Shown here piece after piece: positions 1 to 6,727 of a stretch of 9,443 nt of DNA (the stretch's first letter is position 1; each line of letters starts with the position of its first letter). The position numbers were made by a program, and so were the translations under genes. This DNA comes from Pseudomonadota bacterium (GTDB lineage: Bacteria; Pseudomonadota; Gammaproteobacteria; Enterobacterales; Enterobacteriaceae): positions 1 through 9,443 of the forward strand of contig JAFACP010000222.1 of the NCBI GenBank assembly GCA_023425455.1, given 5' to 3'. Below the pieces are notes generated by a model. The model was not told the DNA's origin. It did not search any database and was given only the letters and a program-made list of their open reading frames with translations.

Positions 1-3
1 GAG

Positions 4-1875
4 TTATAACCGCGAAAATGCGTTGTCCTGACGCGGTGGTGCGACAAAATGCCCCGGGCCAACTTCACGCAGCGTCACCCGCTCCATTGACTCGCCCCTT
101 TTGCGAATGTTGCCCGGCATCTCATCCTGCAGCAGCACGCGCTGCGCGTGACGGTGCGCCGGGTCGGCTACCGGCACCGCCGCCATCAGCTTGCGGGTAT
201 ACGGATGTTGCGGGTTTTCAAACACCGCGCGGCGCGGACCGATCTCCACGATCTGCCCCAGCAACATCACCGCCACGCGATGACTGATACGCTCAACCAC
301 CGCCATATCGTGGGAGATAAACAGGAATGCAATGCCCATATCGCGCTGTAGATCGAGCAGTAAGTTGATGATTTGCGCCCGAATAGAGACATCCAGCGCC
401 GACACCGACTCATCCGCAATCACCACTTTAGGGTTCAGCGCCAGCGCGCGGGCAATGCAGATCCGCTGGCGCTGACCGCCGGAAAATTCATGCGGATAGC
501 GCCAGGCGTGCTCGGGTTTCAGGCCCACGCGCTCCAGCAGCCAGGCAACACGGCGCTGCGCCGCTGCGCCGTCGAGCAGGTTATGCACCCGCAGCGGCTC
601 CATAATTGAATATCCCACCGTGTGGCGCGGATCGAGAGAGGCGTAAGGATCCTGGAAAATAAACTGAATATCCCGCCGCAACGCCTGCAGCTTGCCGGAA
701 GGCAGAGTGTCGATCCGTTGACCGTTGAAGGTAATACTCCCCTCCTGAGCCGCAACCAGCCTGAGCAGCACGCGACCGGTGGTTGATTTACCGCAGCCAG
801 ACTCCCCCACCAGCGCCAGCGTTTCACCCGGCCATAAATCAAAGCTGACGTTTTCAACCGCATGCACTTCCTGCTTAACGCGATTAAACAGGCCGCCGCG
901 CAGCGGAAAGCGGGTCACCAGATCACGCACTTCAAGAATGGGTTTGCCCGGCACAACGGTATCTTGCTCCGTTTGCGCCTCCTGATGGTCCGGTTCACCG
1001 GGCACCAGCAGCGGAAAACGACGCGGTAAGTCGCTGCCGTTCATTGCGCCAAGACGCGGTACGGCGGCCAGAAGCGCGCGGGTGTAGGGATGGACCGGCG
1101 CGTGGAAGATCTGCCCGACGCTGCCCGTTTCCACGGCCTTGCCCTGATGCATCACCAGCACGCGATCGGCGATGTCCGCCACCACCCCCATATCGTGGGT
1201 GATAAAGATCACCCCCATCGCCATCTCCTGTTGCAACACTTTGATAAGCTGCAGGATTTGTGCCTGAATTGTCACATCCAGCGCGGTCGTCGGTTCATCG
1301 GCAATCAGCACCGCCGGACGGCAGGATAACGCCATCGCGATCATCACCCGCTGGCGCATGCCGCCGGAAAGCTGATGCGGATAGCGGGACAAAATCGCCT
1401 GCGCCTCGGGGATACGCACCAGCTCCAGCATCCGCTTCGCCTCCCGCAGCGCATCTTCTCCGCTTAGCCCCTGATGCAGGCGAATAGACTCCGCAATTTG
1501 CTCCCCGACCGGAAAGACCGGGTTGAGCGACGTCATCGGCTCCTGGAAAATCATCGCCATATCTGCGCCGCGCACCCCCTGCATCTGCGAGGCAGTGAGC
1601 CGGGTTAAATCAATCACCTGAGCGTTGCGCCGACGCAGCAGCATTTTCTCGCAGCTCACCCTGGCGGGAGTCTGCTCCAGCAAACGCATCAGCGACAGCG
1701 CGGTAACCGATTTCCCCGAACCGGACTCACCCACAATCGCCAGCGTTTCGCCACGTTTAAGTGAAAACGATAAATCCTCTACTGCAGGGACGCACTGCCG
1801 CTCCTCCTGAAAAGCAAGATTCAGGTGATGAACCGCAAGCACTTCCCGGTTGTCCAGCTCTTCACTGTGCGGCAC
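4..1875 (-). CDS. gsiA: Glutathione ABC importer, ATP-binding subunit GsiA
   Basis: This is the cytoplasmic ATPase of a binding-protein-dependent importer for glutathione and related peptides (Dpp/Opp family). Two ABC ATPase domains are fused in one 623-residue chain, the length I recall for E. coli GsiA. Domain 1 has Walker A GESGSGKS (49-56), signature LSGGMRQ (169-175), Walker B ending ADEP (192-195) and switch His228. Domain 2 has GESGCGKS (357-364), FSGGQRQ (464-470), ADES (487-490) and His522. HPYTR, typical of the oligopeptide-transporter C-terminal extension, follows each domain (262-266 and 557-561). Both sites look catalytically complete. The start is GTG, giving MPHSEELD as in E. 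coli. AAGGGGG, overlapping the iaaA stop, lies 6 bases upstream. It is the second gene of an iaaA-gsi operon whose binding protein and permease genes should lie beyond the left edge. Glutathione as substrate is inferred from homology. Confidence 0.96.
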   Translation of the reverse strand: MPHSEELDNREVLAVHHLNLAFQEERQCVPAVEDLSFSLKRGETLAIVGESGSGKSVTALSLMRLLEQTPARVSCEKMLLRRRNAQVIDLTRLTASQMQGVRGADMAMIFQEPMTSLNPVFPVGEQIAESIRLHQGLSGEDALREAKRMLELVRIPEAQAILSRYPHQLSGGMRQRVMIAMALSCRPAVLIADEPTTALDVTIQAQILQLIKVLQQEMAMGVIFITHDMGVVADIADRVLVMHQGKAVETGSVGQIFHAPVHPYTRALLAAVPRLGAMNGSDLPRRFPLLVPGEPDHQEAQTEQDTVVPGKPILEVRDLVTRFPLRGGLFNRVKQEVHAVENVSFDLWPGETLALVGESGCGKSTTGRVLLRLVAAQEGSITFNGQRIDTLPSGKLQALRRDIQFIFQDPYASLDPRHTVGYSIMEPLRVHNLLDGAAAQRRVAWLLERVGLKPEHAWRYPHEFSGGQRQRICIARALALNPKVVIADESVSALDVSIRAQIINLLLDLQRDMGIAFLFISHDMAVVERISHRVAVMLLGQIVEIGPRRAVFENPQHPYTRKLMAAVPVADPAHRHAQRVLLQDEMPGNIRKRGESMERVTLREVGPGHFVAPPRQDNAFSRL

Positions 1876-1886
1876 GTCGGGCCCCC

Positions 1887-2825
1887 TTATTCACGATAAA
1901 TACCTGTACTGGGTTCATCACCGGCATAGCCCCATGCGCGGTACATGCCTTCAGAGTTGAAAGGCAACGCCACGTTCCCCTCCCGGTCTATTGCGATGAC
2001 TCCCCCTTCGCCACCGAGCGCAGGGAGCTTCTCCATCACCACCCGCTCGCAAGCCTCAGCCAGGCTCAGGCCGCCGTAGTCCATGAGGGCGGTGATGTCA
2101 TACGCGGCGAGCGCGCGGATAAAGACTTCGCCGGTTCCCGTGCAGGATACCGCGGCCGTGGCGTTATTGGCGTAGCATCCGGCGCCGGGTAGCGGGCTAT
2201 CGCCCACCCGGCCGGGCAGTTTATTGGTCATCCCGCCGGTCGACGTCGCGGCGGCAAGGTTGCCGGCTTTATCAAGCGCCACCGCGCCGACCGTCCCCAT
2301 TTTGCTGTGCTCATCCAGCGGCGCAGCGTGGTCAAGCCGGGAAACACCTGCCGAACGCGCCGCCAGCAGCTGCTGGTAGCGTTCCGGGGTTGAGAAGAGA
2401 TCGGCGGAGACGGCCGGCATCCCCTGTTCGAAGGCAAACTGCTCTGCGCCTGCCCCCGTCATCAGCACGTGCGGGCTGTGCTCCATAACCAGACGCGCCG
2501 CCAGCACCGGATTACGCAGACGGCTGACGCCTGCAACCGCCCCGGCGTTTAGGGTAATGCCGTCCATAATGCAGGCATCCAGCTCGTGCGTTTCATCGCG
2601 GGTAAACACCGAGCCTATCCCGGCGTTGAACAGCGGACACTCTTCCAGCAGGCGTACCGCCTCGGTGACGACCTCCAGCGCGCTCTCTCCCGCTTCCAGC
2701 ATCCGTTGCCCGGTCTCCACAATGGCGTACAACGCATCGATATAGCGCTTTTCCTGTTCAGCGCTGAGCTGCGCGCGGGTGATTGCCCCGGCGCCACCAT
2801 GAATCGCGATTACTGCCTTACCCAT
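1887..2825 (-). CDS. iaaA: Isoaspartyl peptidase / beta-aspartyl-peptidase IaaA
   Basis: This Ntn-hydrolase of the plant-type asparaginase family removes isoaspartyl residues from dipeptides and has some L-asparaginase activity. The precursor cleaves itself into alpha and beta chains. The 312-residue product begins [15 protein letters not shown]. The cleavage site is [12 protein letters not shown], so Thr178 would become the N-terminal nucleophile of the beta chain. [16 protein letters not shown] (197-212) and CTGTGEV (228-234) are the family's substrate and metal-binding stretches. I chose the ATG at 2825 because AAGGG lies 8 bases upstream. A GTG three codons earlier has no properly spaced site. 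The protein stops at GIYRE, about nine residues before the end of E. coli IaaA as I remember it. That tail is unlikely to be catalytic. The gene is first in an operon with gsiA, which fits peptide and glutathione salvage. Confidence 0.95.
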   Translation of the reverse strand: MGKAVIAIHGGAGAITRAQLSAEQEKRYIDALYAIVETGQRMLEAGESALEVVTEAVRLLEECPLFNAGIGSVFTRDETHELDACIMDGITLNAGAVAGVSRLRNPVLAARLVMEHSPHVLMTGAGAEQFAFEQGMPAVSADLFSTPERYQQLLAARSAGVSRLDHAAPLDEHSKMGTVGAVALDKAGNLAAATSTGGMTNKLPGRVGDSPLPGAGCYANNATAAVSCTGTGEVFIRALAAYDITALMDYGGLSLAEACERVVMEKLPALGGEGGVIAIDREGNVALPFNSEGMYRAWGYAGDEPSTGIYRE

Positions 2826-2833
2826 GCGCCTCA

Positions 2834-2838
2834 CCCTT
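2834..2838 (-). promoter_or_regulatory. Ribosome binding site deciding the iaaA start
   Basis: AAGGG on the minus strand lies 8 bases before the ATG at 2825 and overlaps the alternative GTG at 2834. It therefore fits only the downstream ATG, which gives the family N-terminus MGKAV. Confidence 0.7.
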
Positions 2839-2856
2839 AATCAGATTTGCTGCTTT

Positions 2857-2875
2857 TTCTATAAATATCATTATC
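2857..2875 (-). promoter_or_regulatory. Partial Fur-like box in the iaaA leader
   Basis: On the minus strand GATAATGATA is followed by a degenerate second half, giving about 13 of 19 matches to the classical palindrome GATAATGATWATCATTATC. It lies roughly 20 to 38 bases downstream of the predicted iaaA transcription start, where a bound repressor could act. The first half is perfect and the second poor, and AT-rich leaders give such matches by chance, so this is tentative. Confidence 0.3.
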
Positions 2876-2901
2876 GTCAACGATACTTCAGATGATTTTT
2901 G

Positions 2902-2930
2902 ACTATAGAAAGACCCGGCGGTGATGTAAA
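2902..2930 (-). promoter_or_regulatory. Sigma70-type promoter of iaaA-gsiA
   Basis: On the minus strand TTTACA (2930-2925, 5 of 6 to the -35 consensus) and TATAGT (2907-2902, 5 of 6 to the -10 consensus) are separated by exactly 17 bases. Transcription would start near 2895 and leave a leader of about 70 bases before iaaA. This is the best-matching core promoter in the divergent iaaA-moeA gap. Confidence 0.65.
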
Positions 2931-2969
2931 GCGTGCGCCCATCGGGTCATACTGTTAGTGGCACTTTTC

Positions 2970-2978
2970 TGCCATAAT
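2970..2978 (+). promoter_or_regulatory. Extended -10 promoter element of moeAB
   Basis: TGC followed by CATAAT (hexamer 2973-2978, 5 of 6) forms an extended -10 element. I find no good -35 at 16 to 18 bases upstream, which is common for extended -10 promoters and for activator-dependent ones. The start would be near 2985, giving a leader of about 27 bases to the moeA ATG. Confidence 0.5.
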
Positions 2979-3011
2979 GGCCGCTTTCGTTGTTACTGTG
3001 CAGGAGCCCCC

Positions 3012-4244
3012 ATGGATTTTACCGCCGGACTGATGCCGCTTGAAACGGCACTCTCGCAGATGCTGAACCGCATTTCCCCGCTGCATGACGTTGAGACGCT
3101 GCCGTTAGTGCACTGTTTTGGCCGCATTGCCGCGCGTAATATTGTCTCTCCGCTGAACGTGCCGGGGTTCGATAATTCCGCGATGGATGGCTATGCGGTG
3201 CGTCTTGCGGATATCCAGGCAGGGGTGCCGCTCCCGGTGGCGGGTAAAGCCTTTGCGGGGCAGCCGTTTAACGACGTCTGGCCCACCGCTACCTGCGTGC
3301 GCATCATGACCGGCGCGGCGGTACCGGCAGGCTGCGACGCCGTGGTGATGCAGGAAGAGACCGAACAAACCGACGACGGGGTGCGATTTACCGCCAGCGT
3401 CAGAGCGGGACAAAATATCCGTCGTACCGGCGAAGATATTCGCCTCGGGGAAACGGTATTTGCCGCCGGGCAGAAGTTGTCCGCCGCCGAACTGCCGGTG
3501 CTGGCATCGCTCGGCATCGCTGAAATCGGGGTGATCCGCAAGGTGCGCGTGGCGCTGTTCTCAACCGGAGACGAACTGCAGCTCCCGGGCCAGCCGCTGA
3601 AAGCGGGCCAGATCTACGATACCAACCGTCTCGCCGTTCATCTGATGCTCGGGCAGCTGGGCTGCGAGGTGATTAACCTCGGAATTATTCCTGACGATCC
3701 GCAACAGCTGCGCGCCGCCTTTATTGAGGCCGATCGCGCCGCTGACGTGGTGATAAGCTCCGGCGGCGTCTCGGTGGGCGAGGCAGACTACACCAAAGCG
3801 ATGCTCGAAGAGCTGGGCGAAATCGCCTTCTGGAAGCTGGCCATCAAACCGGGAAAACCGTTCGCCTTCGGCAAGCTGGCGCACAGCTGGTTCTGCGGTT
3901 TACCGGGGAACCCGGTGTCGGCCGCGCTGACGTTTTATCAGCTGGTGCAGCCGCTGCTGGCGAAACTCTCCGGTAACTCAGCGTCCCCGCTTCCCGATCG
4001 CCTGCGCGTTCGCACGGCGTCGCGGCTGAAGAAATCGCCGGGGCGCCTCGATTTCCAGCGCGGCATTCTGTCACGTAACGCCGACGGCGATCTGGATGTC
4101 CGCACCACCGGGCACCAGGGCTCGCATATCTTCAGCTCCTTTGGCCAGGGGAACTGCTTTATTGTGCTGGAGAAAGATCGCGGCAACGTGGAGGCGGGCG
4201 AATGGGTAGAGGTTGAACCCTTTAACCACCTGTTTGGGGGCTGA
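3012..4244 (+). CDS. moeA: Molybdopterin molybdenumtransferase MoeA
   Basis: MoeA inserts molybdate into adenylylated molybdopterin, the last common step of molybdenum cofactor synthesis in the cytoplasm, working with MogA. The 410-residue protein keeps the active-site residues I know from E. coli MoeA at the same numbers: Asp59 (in NSAMDGYA), Asp142, Glu188 (STGDE), Asp228, Asp259, Lys275 and Lys279. The MogA-like domain spans roughly 178-326 and carries SSGGVSVG (249-256) and LPGNPVS (297-303). A C-terminal domain follows to residue 410. The start is the ATG at 3012, with AGGAG 5 bases upstream. The reading frame stays open 18 codons further upstream, but that extension lacks a ribosome site and contains the promoter. 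The gene is first of a two-gene operon with moeB and divergent from iaaA. Confidence 0.97.
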   Translation: MDFTAGLMPLETALSQMLNRISPLHDVETLPLVHCFGRIAARNIVSPLNVPGFDNSAMDGYAVRLADIQAGVPLPVAGKAFAGQPFNDVWPTATCVRIMTGAAVPAGCDAVVMQEETEQTDDGVRFTASVRAGQNIRRTGEDIRLGETVFAAGQKLSAAELPVLASLGIAEIGVIRKVRVALFSTGDELQLPGQPLKAGQIYDTNRLAVHLMLGQLGCEVINLGIIPDDPQQLRAAFIEADRAADVVISSGGVSVGEADYTKAMLEELGEIAFWKLAIKPGKPFAFGKLAHSWFCGLPGNPVSAALTFYQLVQPLLAKLSGNSASPLPDRLRVRTASRLKKSPGRLDFQRGILSRNADGDLDVRTTGHQGSHIFSSFGQGNCFIVLEKDRGNVEAGEWVEVEPFNHLFGG

Positions 4245-4246
4245 CA

Positions 4247-4999
4247 ATGACGGTGGAGCTGAGCGACCAGGAGATGCTGCGCTATAACCGCCAGATTGTG
4301 CTGCGCGGTTTTGATTTCGAGGGCCAGGAAGCGCTAAAGGCGGCTAGCGTGCTGGTAGTTGGGCTGGGGGGCCTTGGCTGCGCGGCGGCACAATACCTCG
4401 CCGCCGCTGGCGTCGGTCGCATGACGCTGCTGGATTTTGACACCGTATCGCTGTCGAATCTTCAGCGCCAGACGTTGCACAGCGACGCCACGGTCGGCCA
4501 GGCCAAAGTGGTATCAGCCCATACGGCGCTGGCGCGCATCAATCCGCACGTTCAGTTCACCCTGCTTGATGCCATGCTGGATGACGAGGAACTGTCGGCG
4601 CAGATTGCCCGGCATGACCTGGTGCTCGACTGCACCGATAACGTCGCCGTTCGTCATCAGCTTAATGCGGGCTGTTTCGCCCACAAAACTGCGCTGGTTT
4701 CCGGCGCGGCTATCCGGATGGAAGGCCAGATCAGCGTCTTTACCTACGACGAAGGAGAGCCCTGCTACCGCTGTCTGAGCCGTCTGTTTGGTGAGAATGC
4801 GCTCACCTGCGTGGAGGCTGGCGTGATGGCGCCTCTAGTCGGGGTTATCGGCGCGTTGCAGGCGATGGAAGCGATCAAAGTCTTAGCCCGCTACGGTACG
4901 CCGGCTGCGGGAAAAATCGTTATCTATGATGCGCTAACCTGCCAGTTTCGCGAAATGAAGCTGATGCGCAATCCAGGATGTGAGGTGTGCGGTCAATAA
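4247..4999 (+). CDS. moeB: Molybdopterin-synthase adenylyltransferase MoeB
   Basis: MoeB is an E1-like enzyme that adenylates the C-terminal glycine of MoaD so that sulfur can be loaded for molybdopterin synthesis. The 250-residue protein has the nucleotide-binding loop GLGGLG (39-44), the region around Arg73 (NLQRQ), and DCTDN with the Mg-binding Asp131. Two zinc CxxC pairs are present, Cys173/Cys176 and Cys245/Cys248. It lacks the rhodanese domain and the adenylated-partner cysteine region of ThiF-rhodanese fusions. The MTVELSDQEMLRYNRQ start matches the family. The ATG is 2 bases after the moeA stop and has GGGGG 6 bases upstream, so the two genes are probably translationally coupled. A strong hairpin follows directly. 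Confidence 0.97.
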   Translation: MTVELSDQEMLRYNRQIVLRGFDFEGQEALKAASVLVVGLGGLGCAAAQYLAAAGVGRMTLLDFDTVSLSNLQRQTLHSDATVGQAKVVSAHTALARINPHVQFTLLDAMLDDEELSAQIARHDLVLDCTDNVAVRHQLNAGCFAHKTALVSGAAIRMEGQISVFTYDEGEPCYRCLSRLFGENALTCVEAGVMAPLVGVIGALQAMEAIKVLARYGTPAAGKIVIYDALTCQFREMKLMRNPGCEVCGQ

Positions 5000-5002
5000 A
5001 CA

Positions 5003-5025
5003 CCGGGTGGCGTAGCGCCACCCGG
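5003..5025. terminator. Perfect 10-bp hairpin between convergent moeB and fsaA
   Basis: CCGGGTGGCG (5003-5012) and CGCCACCCGG (5016-5025) form a perfect stem around a 3-base TAG loop, in the 34-base gap between the two convergent stop codons. On the fsaA strand it is followed by TGTTTATT, on the moeB strand by the less T-rich CAATCATCTC. It probably stops both transcripts, more convincingly that of fsaA. The GCCGGGTGGC core also resembles enterobacterial REP units. Confidence 0.65.
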
Positions 5026-5033
5026 CAATCATC

Positions 5034-5696
5034 TCAGAGAGCGGTCCGCCCGAACGCCCCCTGCCAGTCCTGCTCAAACTTCACTATCGCTGCATCAACG
5101 GCCGGCGAGGCGATAAACTGTGCGGCCACATCCAGCGGCAGGGTGATCGACTCACACCCTGCCAGCAGGCAATCCAGCGCCTGACGCGGCGTTTTGAAGC
5201 TCGCTGCCAGCACTTTTGCCTGCGGCGCGTGCAGCGTCAGCAATTGCTGTAATTCGACCACCGTCTGGATCCCGTCCCCGCCCTGCGCATCAAGACGATT
5301 CACATAAGGTGCAACATACTCCGCACCCGCAAGCGCCGCTAACATCCCCTGTGCGGCACCATAGACGGCGGTTCCAAGCGTCGGGATCCCCTCCGCTTTC
5401 AGCATCTTAATGGCCGCCAGCCCTTCCGCCGTGACGGGAACTTTAACCACCAGATCATTGATAATGGCGCGCAGTTTGCGCGCATCCTCCACCATGCCGC
5501 TGGCGGTGGTTGCCATCACCTGCGCGAACAGACGCCCCTTACCGCCCAGGGCGTCGTGTAGCTCCGGCAGCAAGACATCCAGCGGTTTTTTACCTGCCGC
5601 AACAATGCTGGGATTGGTCGTCACGCCTGCCAGCGGAAAAACGCGCGCCAGTTTTTTGACTGCCGCAACGTCGGAAGTGTCGAGATAAAGTTCCAT
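5034..5696 (-). CDS. fsaA: Fructose-6-phosphate aldolase FsaA
   Basis: FsaA is a small class I aldolase of the transaldolase family that makes or cleaves fructose 6-phosphate from dihydroxyacetone and glyceraldehyde 3-phosphate. It also accepts other ketones such as hydroxyacetone in vitro. The 220-residue protein has Asp6 (LYLDT), TTNPS (26-30), Gln59, the Schiff-base Lys85 in VVKVP, Thr109, APYVNR with the proton-relay Tyr131, and Ser166 (AASFK). Tyr131 in place of the Phe of true transaldolases marks it as an aldolase. The start is the ATG at 5696 (MELYLDT), with GAGGG 7 bases upstream. The frame stays open 28 codons further, but that part is the regulatory region. It converges with moeB and diverges from pflE-pflF. 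I saw no convincing core promoter of its own. Only a 4/6 plus 4/6 pair at 5735-5740 and 5712-5717 is present, and it would leave too short a leader. Confidence 0.95.
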   Translation of the reverse strand: MELYLDTSDVAAVKKLARVFPLAGVTTNPSIVAAGKKPLDVLLPELHDALGGKGRLFAQVMATTASGMVEDARKLRAIINDLVVKVPVTAEGLAAIKMLKAEGIPTLGTAVYGAAQGMLAALAGAEYVAPYVNRLDAQGGDGIQTVVELQQLLTLHAPQAKVLAASFKTPRQALDCLLAGCESITLPLDVAAQFIASPAVDAAIVKFEQDWQGAFGRTAL

Positions 5697-5754
5697 GATG
5701 TAACCCTCAAAATTAGCCTGCACTAACCCTATCACGGCAAAACCCGCGCCAGAG

Positions 5755-5768
5755 TTGACCTGCATCAA
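5755..5768 (+). promoter_or_regulatory. FNR site, class II position for pflE-pflF
   Basis: TTGAC-CTGC-ATCAA matches the FNR consensus TTGAT-N4-ATCAA at 9 of 10 positions. Its centre (5761.5) is exactly 41.5 bases upstream of the start predicted from the -10 element at 5791-5796, the standard class II FNR spacing. Anaerobic activation suits an oxygen-sensitive glycyl radical enzyme. The site also lies upstream of fsaA and could influence it. FNR binding here is inferred, not shown. Confidence 0.65.
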
Positions 5769-5772
5769 GATA

Positions 5773-5788
5773 ACTTTCATTCGAAAGT
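5773..5788. promoter_or_regulatory. Inverted repeat, possible operator inside the pflE promoter
   Basis: ACTTTC-ATTC-GAAAGT is a perfect 6-base inverted repeat around a 4-base spacer. It fills about -30 to -15 of the predicted pflE promoter, between the FNR site and the -10 element, where a bound protein would block polymerase. Its first 14 bases recur exactly at 9241-9254 before ybiV. I do not recognise the regulator. Confidence 0.45.
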
Positions 5789-5790
5789 AA

Positions 5791-5803
5791 TTTAATCTTC
5801 ATA
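5791..5803 (+). promoter_or_regulatory. -10 element and predicted transcription start of pflE-pflF
   Basis: TTTAAT (5791-5796) matches TATAAT at 5 of 6, with a predicted start at about A5803. The -35 position (5768-5773, AGATAA) has no similarity to TTGACA, as expected for a promoter that needs an activator. The leader would be about 21 bases. Confidence 0.55.
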
Positions 5804-5811
5804 TGCAACAA

Positions 5812-5816
5812 AGAGG
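5812..5816 (+). promoter_or_regulatory. Ribosome binding site deciding the pflE start
   Basis: AGAGG lies 7 bases before the ATG at 5824. The in-frame ATG at 5803 has no ribosome site and coincides with the predicted transcription start, so it is unlikely to be used. Confidence 0.7.
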
Positions 5817-5823
5817 CGAAAAA

Positions 5824-6723
5824 ATGATCTTCAATATTCAGCGTTATTCTACCCACGATGGCCCGGGGATCCGCACGGTGGTGTTCCTGAAAGGCTGTTC
5901 GCTGGGCTGCCGCTGGTGCCAGAATCCGGAAAGCCGCTCCCGCACGCGGGATGTGCTGTTTGACGCAAGACTGTGCCTGGAAGGCTGCGACCTGTGCCAG
6001 CAGGCGGCGCCGGCGTGCATCACCCGGGCGCAGAATGGGCTGGTCATCCATCGCGAAAAACTCAGCGAGTCGACGCTCACCGCGCTTACCGACTGCTGCC
6101 CAACTCAGGCGCTTACCGTGTGCGGTGAAGAACAACAGGTTGCGGAGATTATGGCAACCGTGCTGCGCGATAAACCGTTTTACGATCGCAGCGGCGGCGG
6201 TATCACGCTCTCCGGCGGCGAGCCTTTTATGCGCCCGGAGCTGGCCCGGTCGCTGTTTCAGGCCAGCGCAGAACAGGGCATCCATACCGCGGTTGAAACC
6301 TGTCTCCACGTGCCGTGGCACTATATTGAACCCTCATTACCGTATGTCGATCTGTTTCTGGCCGACCTGAAGCATGTCGAGGATGAGATGTTCAAACGGT
6401 GGACGGACGGCTCGGCAAAGCGGGTGCTGGATAATCTGAAGCGCCTGGCGGCAGCCGGCAAAGCGATCACCATCCGTGTACCGCTGATCCCGGGCTTTAA
6501 CGCCGATGAAGCGTCAATCACCGCCATCACCGATTTCGCCGCTGACCAGCTGCGGGTTCGCGATATTCATTTTTTGCCTTACCACACGCTGGGCATGAAC
6601 AAATATACCCTGCTCGGCCAACCTTACTCTGCCCCTGATAAACCGCTGGATAACCCTGCGCTGCTGGATTTCGCTAAGCAGTATGCCTGCCAGAAAGGGT
6701 TAACCGCGACCTTACGAGGATAA
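5824..6723 (+). CDS. pflE: Glycyl-radical enzyme activase PflE (YbiY), radical SAM
   Basis: This radical SAM enzyme should abstract hydrogen from the glycine of its partner PflF and so switch it on under anoxia. The 299-residue protein has the SAM [4Fe-4S] motif CSLGCRWC (Cys25, Cys29, Cys32, CX3CX2C), preceded by the activase hallmark [11 protein letters not shown] (8-18). A Cys-rich insert carries Cys51, Cys55, Cys58, Cys65, Cys91, Cys92 and Cys100, as in activases with auxiliary ferredoxin-like clusters. The pyruvate formate-lyase activase PflA lacks such an insert. The SAM-binding SGGEP is at 130-134, and LPYH (251-254) is a conserved late motif. The ATG at 5824 has AGAGG 7 bases upstream. 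The stop is 4 bases before pflF, so the two are an operon. The partner is inferred from adjacency, and the function in E. coli is, as far as I know, not shown in detail. Confidence 0.93.
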   Translation: MIFNIQRYSTHDGPGIRTVVFLKGCSLGCRWCQNPESRSRTRDVLFDARLCLEGCDLCQQAAPACITRAQNGLVIHREKLSESTLTALTDCCPTQALTVCGEEQQVAEIMATVLRDKPFYDRSGGGITLSGGEPFMRPELARSLFQASAEQGIHTAVETCLHVPWHYIEPSLPYVDLFLADLKHVEDEMFKRWTDGSAKRVLDNLKRLAAAGKAITIRVPLIPGFNADEASITAITDFAADQLRVRDIHFLPYHTLGMNKYTLLGQPYSAPDKPLDNPALLDFAKQYACQKGLTATLRG

Positions 6724-6727
6724 ACTG

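Noticed and set aside
2958..3011. Upstream extension of moeA by 18 codons
   Set aside because: It contains the -10 element and leader. The ATG at 3012 has AGGAG at 5 bases and gives the family N-terminus.
5712..5740. Possible fsaA promoter (TTGCCG, 17 bases, GCTAAT on the minus strand)
   Set aside because: Only 4/6 in each box, and the start it predicts would fall inside the ribosome site and leave a 9-base leader.
5697..5780. N-terminal extension of fsaA by 28 codons
   Set aside because: FsaA starts at MELYLDT with a good ribosome site. The extension is the FNR and inverted-repeat region read in frame.
5713..6321. Open frame of 202 codons on the minus strand opposite pflE and the fsaA-pflE gap
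   Set aside because: It covers the conserved radical SAM gene and its promoter, with no family resemblance, and reflects codon usage of the opposite strand.
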